Shown here: positions 33,353-44,134 of the stretch, piece by piece | Layout: each line of letters opens with the position of its first letter | Numbering within the stretch: position 1 is the stretch's first letter | Assembly: GCA_021018995.1 (NCBI GenBank) | Contig: CM037584.1 | Coordinates: 150,429,317 to 150,493,316 of the forward strand | Direction: 5' to 3' | Origin: Chloranthus sessilifolius | Lineage: Eukaryota > Streptophyta > Magnoliopsida > Chloranthales > Chloranthaceae | DNA: 64,000 bases | Translations under genes and position numbers: made by a program | The notes under the pieces: model-generated | Seen by the model: the letters and a program-made list of their open reading frames with translations, nothing else | Told to the model about the DNA's origin: nothing | Database searches by the model: none

Positions 33353-34959
33353 TGTGCAACCGTGGTAATCGAGATGATCCCGTTGCGACGATGTGCTCTC
33401 TAACAAAAAAATATAGAGTCGCCACCTAGAGCTTTCGGTGTCTCGAGATACCTAGTTCATTTTATGAGCACTTAAGTGCTAAAAATATGACTCTGAATCC
33501 AGTCCACACCAAAGGCTCTTGGGTAGGGGCTTCGGTTATCAATCGGGAAGGTGTTAGGCACCCGATCAACCTGCTTAGCATAGTCTCTACTAATGGCCAA
33601 AAATAAAATGAAGTAAAAGAAAAGAAAATGGTTTCCTCTTGCCCAAATGGTACTCCAATCCTATTTGTGCCCCTCTGTTCCTACCGAAAATGCGGCGGCG
33701 TAACGGCACAAAATGAGAGGGTACGGAGAGCAAAAGGAGATAGGATAAGAAAGGGGAGAGCCGAAGCCCTCAGGCCCTTGTAGTACCGTAGAGGAGCCTT
33801 GCATGGCTTGCTTTTGATGAGCTTTTGGAGGCTTGAATGGTGGAAAAAGGAGTTCTAACCACTAAGGCCTACTAGCTAAGAGATGGAGAAGAGAGGCTAG
33901 AGGATCATACACACCTAAGTTAAGGGTTTTGGGTGTAAGAGCAAGCTTGGGAAGGGTTTTTGAATTTTGGATTTTAGGTGAAAATAGTGCACCAAAGGGA
34001 CGAAGAACTTCTCACTTGGAGCTCTTTCTCTCTTAAGCAAAATTCTCAACCCCTAAACCAAGGGGAGGGGGACTCTATTTATAAGAAATGGGTGGATTAG
34101 GAGGGTGTTTAGATGCTAAGCATGGTTAAGAATTAGGTAATTTAGCATCTAAGGTTTCCTATGGTTTTTGGAGCCTTGAAATATGTGAGAAGGTCCTCCA
34201 ATGGTGGATGATGTGGTGAGGCCTTATGCCACTTCAAGGGGTGAAAATAGGCTTCAAAAGGGTGAAATAGAACTAACAAAACACACTCCAAAGGTCAAGG
34301 TGGTCAACAAGTCAAATCCCAAACATGAAATTCAGGGTAAAATCCAACAGTTACTATTCATATGCCTGGCGCAACTAATAGTTGCACCAGGCAAATGTAC
34401 AGTAAAACAGTATGTACAGTGCTTGGAAGTCAGCTCGCAAGGATGGGGCTCACTTTTGAATCTGGCGCAACTATTAGTTACGCCAGGCTTAAAATAAGGG
34501 AAAATTGGCCTGGTGCAACTAAAGTTTAATACTAGCGCAACTATTAGTTGCGCCAAGTCCCTAAGGGGCCCACATGACTTTACATTCATGTCCTCCGGGC
34601 TCAATTTTCCATATCTTTTGACGTATACCTCCGATGGGGGTGATTCTTGGACCATTGGAAAGCTGACGATCTCTACTTAACAACAGTATGAGACTCAATT
34701 GCAGCAGAGGGCCATAGCTAGTTCCAGTGCACCACTCTTTATCCATAGCCTGGTAAGGTTAGGTTTAGGGTTCAAAATGGATTCTAAGGGTCGAGATTGG
34801 TTTCTAAAGGTTCGGGATAGGCTTCTAAGGGATCTAGGGAGATTCCTGAGGGTTTTGGGGTGACTCCTAAAGGTTCTATACATGCCATCAAAAGCTCAGA
34901 ATTGCACCTCTCTCGAAAGCTATTTCGATCGGGCCTTGGGCCAAATTTGGGTGTCTACA
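33353..34959 (-). mobile_element. 3' LTR of the Ogre-type element
   Basis: 1607 bp, TG...CA ends. The minus-strand TATA box (TATAAATA, plus 34076-34083) lies about 280 bases downstream of the palindrome cluster (34365-34557). It is adjacent to a polypurine tract on the right (34960-34975). Compared with the other LTR it lacks about 18 bases that remove half of one palindrome near 34522. Confidence 0.92.
34365..34557. repeat. Palindrome cluster 1 (3' LTR)
   Basis: Core palindromes (arms TGGCGCAACTA and TAGTTGCGCCA around one A/T) at 34367-34389, 34463-34485 and 34533-34555, plus a half copy at 34509-34522. The distance between the first two is 96 bases, twice the 48-base period seen elsewhere. 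The first copy extends to 27 bases with CC...GG outer pairs. Confidence 0.92.
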
Positions 34960-34975
34960 GATGCCCCTCTTTGGT
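34960..34975 (-). other. Polypurine tract of the Ogre-type element
   Basis: Minus strand reads ACCAAAGAGGGGCATC immediately before the 3' LTR start TGTAGACACCC. A purine run ending at the LTR is the expected plus-strand DNA primer. Confidence 0.85.
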
Positions 34976-36650
34976 ATCTGATCACTAATGATCGTATGCC
35001 AAAGAAAAGAGACATCCGAAGAGGCCCAAGACATTACTGACGGGTCCGCTGCATTCAGAACAAACTTCAAACATCAGGTGAGCAACACGGTGAGAAAACA
35101 AAAGCCCTGGGGTGTCAGGCTAATCATTCGTTCCTTGAGGTAATCGATTCCCAAGTCCTTAGCGACATTACTGGGCATAACCGAGGTGGAATGAGTTGGT
35201 GGAAGCCCAATAGCTGGGAAAAATGTTTGCCTCTCAAGTTGTGAAAGCCCGTTAGTCAAAAAAAATGTCCGCTTCTCGAGATGATTTGAAGGTGATTGAT
35301 GTTCGAGATTTATTCTGAATACAACAGTTTCATAAGTAAGAGGGGTGATCGACCCATATTCAAAGATAGGCACGAAGTAAGCATACGCAAGGCTCCATAG
35401 TTTGCATCCAATCCTACAAGGCATTTGACGACCTCATTGGATTATTCGCGGGTGCCCTTGCTGAAAGCAGGGTTCAAGATCTTTGGGCGAACCCATCGAT
35501 CCCAAATTTTATTTAGCATGACCACCCGAGCGAAGTGAATAGATGTCACAATGATTTTTGGGAGTGCATGCCATTTTGAAAATGTGCCCTGGATCAACAG
35601 AAGCTAGAGTATCCAGCTTCAACTACCTTGAACAGATCCAACCAAACATTGGGTGTCTCCCAAAAGGGGGCATCTAATCCTGGTCTCTGTTGACAATGAT
35701 CATAATCATCAATTAACTGTACATAACTATGCACCCATCAGGGGCGATAAGCAGCAACAAAGGCGATGGAAGCCCCGACCCGGACCCGGCCGGGTACAAT
35801 TTACAGGGATAAACGACCATCAAACGGATACCTAGACGCATGACATACACTTTATAGGGATACCGCTGCCCATACAGGTTTTAAGCCTGTAGAAAATAAA
35901 AAAGGGAAATTATCCCTTCTGAATGCATGGTTGCACATAGTTTGATTGACACATAATCTCATTCTCAACAGGTTGGTCTCAACCAATGATTGACCTTTTC
36001 CAACGGAGAATCTGAAGCTTAAGACACTTAAGTTCACATGAATCTAAAACAGAACGCTCATCGTAAAGATTTAGTAGTGGAGTCGGCTCGGTCAAAGCAT
36101 TGATTGTTTGACCAGGACCGACACCATTGCTCCTTCCTACTTCCTTGAAGTAGGATCCAGAATCCAAGGTGTGCCTTAGACTTAGAGCATTATTATCTTA
36201 CAGTGGTGTTGCTGATAAAATATTGATATTTAATCGATTTATGCCTGTGCGTCCCTGTGGGGAATGTAAATCTATTTTTTAATTTTTCCATCATTTTATG
36301 CAATTTTTTTTTAATTTTTCAACTGTCATTTCATGTGATTTTCTGAAACTTTGAAGCTATTATTTTATATGAATTTTTTGAAAATTTCAAGCTATTATTT
36401 TATGTGAATTTTTTGGAATTTTCAAGCTATTATGTGAATTTTTTTGTGAATACTTCTGGCTTCTCTGTGGGGATTTTTCATTTTTGTGTAGGACCGAGGT
36501 GCTTATCGACCTCAGTCCGTCTTTATTTTAGCGCGGCTTCCTTGGCAAGTCGAAGGATGACCGAAATGCTGCCTCGGGAGCGCACGCATTGGCCGGGAGT
36601 GACAGATCAAACAATAAAAAGTGGGGTAACCGGTTTTCCCATCTGACCCG
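34976..36650. other. Noncoding region between 3' LTR and the PMD gene
   Basis: No coding region recognised on either strand. It contains short AT-rich repeats near 36290-36440 (TTTTATGTGAATTTTTTG units) and otherwise unremarkable sequence. It may hold the 3' end of the minus-strand genomic RNA and distal upstream sequence of the plus-strand PMD gene. Confidence 0.5.
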
Positions 36651-36677
36651 TACCAGGCCCAGAACCCGGCCTAAGTG

Positions 36678-36751
36678 CCTGGTGCAACTATTAGTTGCGC
36701 CAGGCCACTATGGGCCTTAAAATAGTCTGGCATAACTAATAGTTGCGCCAA
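36678..36751. repeat. Palindrome cluster 2 (upstream of the PMD gene)
   Basis: Two copies at 36680-36702 (27 bases with its CC...GG extension, 36678-36704) and 36728-36750, start-to-start 48 bases, with a 25-base spacer. They lie directly before a TTTAAA-containing TATA-like stretch (36765-36770) and the putative PMD 5' exon. Confidence 0.92.
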
Positions 36752-36761
36752 GCAAAAGGAG

Positions 36762-38094
36762 GGATTTAAACAGCCCGAACTCGGGCTGTGGGGCATCATT
36801 TCGAATTGCCCCCCCCCCCCCCTCTTCCTCTTTGAATCCGAAAACTGTCCTCCTCCTAGGGTTCCTTTACATTGCCTCTACACGTGCCCTATTGCCGTTG
36901 CTTTTGCTTGTGGATAGATCGCCGGCTCACGCTAGATCAAAGACCCCTATTTTTCTATAAGGTAATCAAAAAAACCTCTCTTCTTTTTTTTTCTATTTTT
37001 TTATTTTTCTTGCTTTTCCTTGTAAATATCATCATGATCTTGTATTATTAGATGAATAATGGTTTATTTTTTGTTGTGAATATATTTATTGATGATGTGT
37101 TGATGATTTTTTTTTGAATAATGCCCTCTTTTTGTTGTTTTATGAATTTTTTGTTGATGCCTAAATATATATATTTACACATTCTCTCTTCTCTTTTTTT
37201 TGGTTTTGTCTTATAAGAAAGGGGTTTTCTTCTTGTTTTTGGTTTTTGTTTTTATTTTGTATACAAAGCAAGGATTTTGGGTATTTTTAATGATTTTTTG
37301 GACATTAACTAGGAGAAAGGGGATTTTTGGTTTTTTAAAAATTAATCAAAGAACTAATGATTTAATTAAGGGAAAAGATTTTTGGTTTCTCTTAAGGAAA
37401 GGGATTTTTTTTTTTTCGAAAACTAAACTAAGATATTGATTTATTATTACCGTCTACCATATTTTTCGTACTGGCCCTCTCCTTCTCTCTTTTTTTTTTG
37501 GTTTTATGGGTATGATGGAAGGGTCCCCCCCTCCTTTCTGGTTTTCTAACATAAAGGGACTTTTTCTTAGTTTTTTTGGTTTTGGGTTCCGATTTTAGGA
37601 GCTTAAAAAAGAAAAAAGATACTCTTTTTTGTTTGTTTGTTTTTTTTGTTTTTGTTTTTTTTTTTTCTCTTAACTTTGGCTCTTTTTTTCTTTCTCTCTT
37701 TTTTTTTTCTTTTCCTCTTTTTTCTTTTCATTTTCAAATGACGATTTTTTTATTTGAATAACTTGCTTTATTTTTATACATAAAAAAGGGAGATTGGTTT
37801 TCTTTTTCTTTTTATTAAGAGGGAAGAGATCTTTTTTTTTGGTGTTTTGCATTTTGTTCTATTTTCGAAAGCAAGGAAAAGGAGCCCTCTCCTTTTTTGG
37901 TTTCGCCAAACATAAAGAAGGGCCCTTTTCCTTTTTAGTGAACATGAAGAACCAACACATTTTTTGTTTGTGTGGATGTAAAACAAAGGCATTTATTATT
38001 TTTTTTTGTTTTGTTGTTTTTTTTTTTTTGAAAGAGCTCGTTGCACATGTATCTTTGTACCTGACCAGATGTGATTGCCTTTTGTTGCCTCAGT
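36762..38094 (+). promoter_or_regulatory. Putative promoter, 5' UTR and leader intron of the PMD gene
   Basis: A weak TATA-like TTTAAA (36765-36770) is followed by a C/T-rich leader (CTCTTCCTCTTTG..., 'CTAGGGTTCC'). A likely splice donor AAG|GTAATC lies at 36961/36962. The next 1.1 kb is very T-rich, typical of plant introns, and ends TTTTGTTGCCTCAG at 38093, one base before the ATG at 38095. The short frames in the T-rich stretch (37200-38000) are low-complexity and not genes. The intron is inferred from splice-site and composition signals only. Confidence 0.5.
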
Positions 38095-40514
38095 ATGTCA
38101 GGCGGTGATGAGCACATTCCTGAGGAGGGACCCGAGATTGTATATGGTCCGCGGGAGGAGCAGTTCCTCTGGGTGGAGCGGAGAGTGGGCCCATGGCTCG
38201 AGATGCAGGGTGAGGCTGCTCGGGCCGACCTCTTTCATCAGCAGCACACCCATATCTCAAATTTTGGAATAGCGAGGAAGGTAAAAGACAGGTTCAATTT
38301 CTTTCCTTTGCGCAGTTTTACTTTACTCCTGCAATCTGATGCGCATTTTTTGGGTGCAGGATTTGCCCAATATTGTGTTCCGCGGGGGGTGGCTCGACTT
38401 CCATGAGTTCTACCTCTATGTCCCCCCCGTAGTGAAGGTCCTGTTGGAGCAGGTGGGCTTTGGGGAGTTCCTGTCCTGTCCCGCTATGAGAGTCGATGCT
38501 GCTTATTTGAAGGCCCTGATCGAGAGGTTTCGTCCTGAGACCATGACATTGCATATGTCGTACGCCGAGATGACATTGACGCCCATTGACTGGGCCATGA
38601 TTACCGATATTAGGATAGGGGGAGTCCCGATCTCCACCTTGGCGGTACCGAGCTGGGAGGACGTTACTCGATTGATTGGGGCCTATCCCCCTTGCGGACA
38701 GACCCATGGTACAGAGGTCAAGATGTGTTGGCTGACTTCCCTCTTTTCACTTGATGAGTTGGTGGACTTGGGTCAACCAGATAGGGCGCTCTATATCACA
38801 CTCGAGCAAGCGATCGTCCTAGCTCGTATCACCCTCCTAATCCTGTTGGAGAAAACCCTCTTCACAAATGCCAGTGGGGGGCGAGTCAGCCTGGGCTTGT
38901 TGAGCGTGATGGATAATTGGGGTGAATCCCTAGGTACGACTGGGGAGGGGCAGGTTATGCGTGGTTGATGTATAATTTATCTCAGGTTACGAGCTGTGGG
39001 TTTTTGGGCCACGCTAGAGGTAATTTCGCATTTCCTTGCCCTCGTCAATACACATTCTTTTTTTTTTACTTTTATGTGCCATTGACCTGCTTTTATGTGT
39101 TGCCTCTTTAGGTATGGGGATACCACCACTTCCACCCCGAGCTCCCTCTCCTTTTCTCGGAGGCGCTCAACTATCCTCTTCTCAGCAACTGTCATCAGGC
39201 CCGACGTCGTGACATGGGCCTAAAGCATCTAGAAATGGGCCTATGGTCCCAACTTGATTTGATGGTCCCCGAGCAGGTAACAACTCTCCTCTCCCTTCTC
39301 AACCTTTGTTCATTTTTAGCTTGGAAATTTTCTTTGACTGAGGTGTTGCTTGCTTGGTTTTTCTCCCCCTTTTTTGAGCAGATCCTCCCTGATCCATATC
39401 TGACATCCCCTTTCTGGGACCGAGCAACAGTGGGTGCCTCCCGTCTATTCAACAATCACCGCGTCACCTTCTTTTACGGAGCCTGGGCCTGGTTTTATTA
39501 TCTAGGGGAGCGAGTGGAACACTAGTTTCAGGGCTACTACGCCATACCTGTGGATCCTCCGATGGACGTTTGGAATCCCGCTGGTAGTATTGAGGAGCTT
39601 ACAGCGGCTTTTTTCAACAATGGGTTCCCTATCCATGCCCTTCACATGCCTGGGGACAATCATTTCTGGTATGAATGCCTGCCTCATTGATTCATCCTGC
39701 CGGGCTTTGTCCCTAGCGCTAATTTTCTAGCATTTGGCGGCCTGCTTGGTCAGGTAACTCTTCTCAGCTTGGATTAGTTTCCCTTATATTTTTAATTCAG
39801 CCTTTGTCTCATCTAAGTGGATCTTTATTTTGTTCATAGTTTGCTCTGGGAGATGATTCGAATGGTGAGGGCAGGCCGAGTACAGCTGATGTGTCAGGGG
39901 TAGATCCCTCTGGCGCTGGCCCTTCTGGTGCGAGTCCCTCGGGTGAGGTCTCCTTGGGTGTTGGTCCGTCGGGTACCTCTCATGCTGGTATCCCTGGTGG
40001 TGATCCGTCCATAGTCTACGGGACCTTTCGGCGCCTTGACGATGGCTTCCTCTCGGACCTCTGTGCTGACGTAGATCGACAGGCACGGCTCTCCGTCGAA
40101 GCGGCCCGTGTTCCTCCTCCTGAGGTGGTCCCTGGGGTAAGTCTTCTGATGACCCATTCTTCCTTCATTTTGGTTTCCTCCTGCGTACGCTTTTAGGATT
40201 GTCCTAACAACTGAATATTGTATCGTAGGACTTCAACTCGGCCATGGAATATGCGGAGTATCACCGTCATCTTGCAGAGCTTAGGGAGGTGGAGACGGTG
40301 AGTACCTGGCTGCCCTGCTCCTCTTATACATTTCATTAATACTGGTCCCTTAACTGATCTTGACCTTGACCGTGCTTTGCAGCATGCTCGTGCCAAGGAG
40401 TCGCGCTCCCTACTCAGTAGGATCTCGCAGGCGTGGTCTAGGGTGGGGGACATGCGGACCTATCAGGGCTCTTCTCGCCGTCGCAAGAAATCAAAGGGTG
40501 CGAGCAAGGAATAG
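38095..40514 (+). pseudogene. Plant mobile domain (PMD) gene, seven coding exons, antisense to the Ogre-type pol
   Basis: Exons with GT...AG junctions: 38095-38280, 38360-39019, 39112-39276, 39382-39753, 39840-40136, 40229-40297 and 40383-40514 (TAG 40512). Every exon length is a multiple of three, giving about 626 codons. The PMD core is in exon 2: IVFRGGWLDFHEFYLY, YLKALIERFRPETMTL and EMTLTPIDWAMITDIRIGG, continuing in exon 3 as VWGYHHFHPELPLLF and exon 4 as FFYGAWAWFYYLGERVE. Exon 5 is Gly/Ser/Pro-rich; exons 6-7 are basic, ending RRRKKSKGASKE. Defects: a +1/-1 frameshift pair around 38935-38985 and two stops in exon 4 (TAG after RVEH, TGA after LPH). PMD proteins are linked to silencing control in plants; here the role is inferred. 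Confidence 0.8.
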
Positions 40515-40889
40515 GCTTCTGATTTTGTTTTGAGAAGTCAATACTCTTTGGAATTTGATTTGTATTTGTTTAAACATTTGGGGATGATTGATGTGGTACT
40601 TTGGAAACAAATTTTATTTTTATTATCATTTGGGAGATAGTCTTGCTTTGATTTTATGCCCCTATTTCTTGGTATCAAATCCGCTTCTCTGCAGGATGTG
40701 TTGGCCCAAAATGTCTTTGGAAAGTGACCCCCTTTGGTTGCATGCCTTGATGTAGGATTGGTCCTGTATATAAATAAACAGAACAAATGCTTAGCTGTTA
40801 AATGAACAGGGCGTGTGAAGCAAACAAACAAAAGGGTGTAAGCCCCCCATTTAGGTCCCGAATTGGCTGAAGAGGGGGAGCTCGGAGTG
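40515..40889. other. Intergenic region after the PMD gene
   Basis: AT-rich 3' flank (plausible 3' UTR of the PMD gene) with no coding region seen. It leads into palindrome cluster 3. Confidence 0.5.
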
Positions 40890-41055
40890 TGGCGCAACTA
40901 ATAGTTGTGCCAGGTTAAAATCCCCAGAAATATGTGCTGGCGTAACTATTAGTTGTGTCAGGCAAAACTAGGGGCCAGAATGTGTTGGCGCAACTAATAG
41001 TTGCGCCAGGCTTGTCCTGGGGAAACACTCACTGGCACAGCTATTAGTTGCGCCC
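40890..41055. repeat. Palindrome cluster 3 (upstream of the DUF7745-type gene)
   Basis: Four copies at 40890-40912, 40938-40960, 40986-41008 and 41033-41055. Start-to-start distances are 48, 48 and 47; spacers of 24-25 bases differ in sequence. The copy at 40986 is a perfect 23-base palindrome; the last has lost its end pairing (GCGCCC). Confidence 0.95.
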
Positions 41056-41082
41056 TGTTTAACCTGGGGGGTAGTGGGTCCT

Positions 41083-41088
41083 TATATA
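41083..41088 (+). promoter_or_regulatory. TATA box of the DUF7745-type gene
   Basis: TATATA in CCTTATATACTCG, 28 bases after the last palindrome of cluster 3 and 164 bases before the ATG at 41252, on the plus strand. Position and context fit a core promoter. Confidence 0.65.
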
Positions 41089-41251
41089 CTCGAGTTAGTC
41101 CAAAAGTCACTTCTTTTTTGTTTGACTTGTCCCTTTTGACTGGTTCCCATTGCTCTTGCTTTTCTAAAGTGGGTCCATCACCATACACCGATTTTTATCC
41201 TCTCAAAAGATCCTTGTACGTTCATGGGCCCGCTTTCTAGCCCTCCCTTAC

Positions 41252-42707
41252 ATGGAGGGCCCGGAGCTAATTTACCCCCTTTGGGAATTTTTAGCGGCCT
41301 AGTTTGGGAGCTTGAATGAGAGTGAGCTTGCCGACTTGGGGCGCCTTGGGCTATCTCGCCTTCCTTCCTTCCTAGAGATTCCTCTTCGGTGGGAACTTCT
41401 TCATGCCACCGCTTCATTCTGGGACGTGAACCTCCACGTATTCCGTTTTGGGAAGCGGGAGCTAACCCCAATTCTCGAGGAGCTATCCAATCTGTCTGGC
41501 CTGAAGCTTCACAGGGGCCTTGCAAGATTTATGCCTCGGCCAAGATATTCTAGATCCGTTCACCTTACTCTCGGTTTGAAGAAATCCAAGTATGAGAAGA
41601 GCCTTATTAGGGAACCCACAAGGTGTTCGCTGAAATTCCTCAAAGAACTTTTTGGTGATGAAAGCCTCCGAAAATTGCCAGTTACGAATGTCTTTAATGT
41701 GAAAGCTCTAGCAGTTGGTCTCATCTCTGAAATCCTCCTCTACACCGGGGGAGAGAGCTTCTCATTGGTAGTCTGTGATATTTTGATGGAGCTGGAGGCG
41801 GGCCGGTCCATGATGCACTTGGTGCTTGCCGAGTAGTACCGATGCCTTGATTCCTTTGCTTTGGGTAAGGTGGAGGGCCTTCGTGGATGCCCTCTGTTGC
41901 TTCAGGTTTGGTTGGGTGAACATTTTGCGGTTTTGGATCTGTGCCCCGCTTTTACATTGCCCGAGGCAAGGTGGCCCAATATTTTTTTGGTAGATGCCAC
42001 CTGCTTCCACAGGGTGATGTGCCAGCTCTGAAGCTTTGGTTGACCGATGTCGAGCTGATATGGAGGCTTCCTTGGTCAGACCGAACCTTTTCAGTGATTC
42101 GTTCTAGAGACCATGAGGGCATCACTCTCCTAGGATTGACTGGCAGCACCTTCTACTTCCCATTTCGAGTACTGTGCCAATTTGGCTGCTTCCAGCAGGT
42201 GCCTTGCGAGGCCAGACCCCCTTTATGTGATTTGATCTTTTCTAGGGTATCCTCTGGGGACATAGATCGGATTGCTGCTCTTTAGGAGATGCATCAGTCG
42301 ACGCTGATGTGTGATGTTGAGCAAGGAGACTCGGTTAGGACTTCTCTGAGTACGAGGCTTGGCTGTTGACTGAGCGGCCTGCCGGTGATGGCCCGAATTT
42401 GTCAGATATCATTGATATTGAAGGCCCCTGACCAAAGAAAGAGACGGCACTCCGAGCTCGTATCGAGCTATTGGTGGATGAGAAGAGGGTCCTGCAAGAA
42501 CTTTTGGCATGCGAGAGGGTTAGAGCAGACACAGCGGAGAGCGAGGTTCTCCATTTGAAGGGATCACTGAGCATTGCTTTTGGAGCGGCGGACTCTTCTC
42601 GGAAGAGGTTCAAGAGCCTGCATGGTCGTTGGCTGACTGAGAGGAATGTCCGAGAGGATGACCTTTATGCTGAGATTAGCGCTTTGAAGCGCGAGCTGGG
42701 CCGCTAA
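41252..42707 (+). pseudogene. DUF7745-type accessory gene, antisense to the Ogre-type pol
   Basis: Reads MEGPELIYPLWEFLAA, a TAG at 41300, then FGSLNESELADLGRLGLSRL, RWELLHATASFWDVNLHVFR and FGKRELTPILEELSNLSGL; a TAG at 41834; then, after a frame change near 41960-42000, LKLWLTDVELIWRLPWSDR, ITLLGLTGSTFYFPFRVL and QFGCFQQVP. The 'FWD...FRFG...TLEEY'-like and 'LLG..G...Y.P..VL.QFG' patterns match the plant domain DUF7745, often seen in retroelement proteins of unknown function (family from memory, not searched). The C-terminus (42430-42707) is a charged, probably coiled-coil segment (LRARIELLVDEKRVLQELL...) ending ALKRELGR. TATA box and palindromes lie just upstream. Confidence 0.65.
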
Positions 42708-42938
42708 CTCCTTCCTGCACATAGAACTTTTTGCACAGATCATATATACAAAAAAGGGGTGTAGAAAACCCCTTTAAAAATATACACACTTTTTTGGTAT
42801 ACATATTTTCTTTATGTTTTTGGTTGTTTTTGTTTTATACTTGTAAAAAGGAAAACACGTTAGTCATCACACAGACTATTTTTTTGGGATGAGTGATGCA
42901 AAAGGCAGTTATATACATCTATACAGATCTATTTTTGG

Positions 42939-42996
<58 letters not shown>

Positions 42997-44134
42997 AATT
43001 TGTTTTTGTGCCTTAATCATTGGGTGATACTTTGGGGAAACCCTGGGTTCACTTTTGAGCATGGTCGAACCCTTTCTTTGGAGTCGGACCTGGGTGGGTT
43101 TCTGGTTTTTTGCCAAGGCCGGCACATCGATCCCTTCGGATTGAGTTGAACCTTTCTCCTTATCTCGAGTCATACGTTTGATGGTGCGGGTTTCATAAAG
43201 ACAATTATGGTCGGGACCCGATTTGAACTAGCATGAGCGACCCTCAAAAAGGGATCAGGGGGAGTAACCAAGAAGGCTCCTCAAACATCAATATTTTCCA
43301 TCAGTCCAAACCTTTCTTTTTCAATTTTTCTTTATTTATCTCCTTTTTTTTACCCGTAGTGCCCTTTCAGGCTTTCAACACGTCCATGGGTTTAGCTCTC
43401 TTACCCCAAGCGCCCTTTCGGGTTTTCACCTGGTCCACACAAACTCGTTGTTTTTATCCGTAGTGCCCTTTCGGGCTTTCACCACGTCCATCTTGCTTTT
43501 GAGCTTGTATTTTTATTTTATTTTTTATTCTTTTTATTATTTTTTCAAGAGCCACGACATAGACGTCGATTCCGTCATAGCCGGCTAGATGGGGTTCTGG
43601 TGTCGTCTCACGACTTGGCTCATGTTGACTTAACAGATATTATGACTGCTTGCGAACCTACAAAGAGGGCTTCCTTCAGGGCGTAGCTTGGCCATGGGTT
43701 AGGTTAGGATTTGAAGGTATGCTGGGCTAAAAGGGTTTCCTTAATACGGCTTCAGTTTTCTAAACATACTTTCTTCCTTGGAGGTTTTACTGTACATGCC
43801 CCGTGATTCTTCTACATTTTTTTTCTTTTTGTTTCATTTCAGGCAATCTCTTTTTGAGGTTTTACTTTTTCGATTTTTTTGGATTTTGATAGTAACTCTG
43901 CTTCATCTTTTCTCTTCCTCTCTTTTTTGGCATATGTACATGTATATATATATATATTTTTTTTGGGAAAGGGGTTTATTGAAAGAAAGGCCCAGGCTCA
44001 AAATGGGGTAGCAAAGGATATCATCATTTTTTAGGGACGCTTTTTGGCTACTGTATTTGGAATGAGGGCCTCTTTCGGGTGGTTCTTAAGCAGTCACGTA
44101 TATGTTTCACCAACACTTACCTTGTCGTGATGGA
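42708..44134. other. Noncoding region between the convergent accessory gene and pol
   Basis: No gene recognised. It contains a (TA)n run of about 38 bases at 42943-42980 followed by 17 T, three copies of a GTAGTGCCCTTTCGGGCTTT-type unit with a 52-base period (43356, 43408, 43460), and a second short TA run near 43946. It probably holds the 3' ends of the plus-strand accessory transcript and of the minus-strand gag-pol region. Confidence 0.55.

Noticed and set aside
37200..38000. Several overlapping Phe/Lys-rich frames on both strands
   Set aside because: They come from T-rich homopolymer runs in the probable leader intron of the PMD gene.
40890..41055. CRISPR array
   Set aside because: Palindromic repeats with near-constant spacers look like one, but the DNA is a plant retrotransposon with no cas genes or leader, the repeats recur in LTRs and promoters, and there are at most four per cluster. 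Reported as a regulatory-type repeat instead.
42889..43173. Frames with runs of Ile/Tyr
   Set aside because: Encoded by a (TA)n microsatellite followed by a poly-T run.
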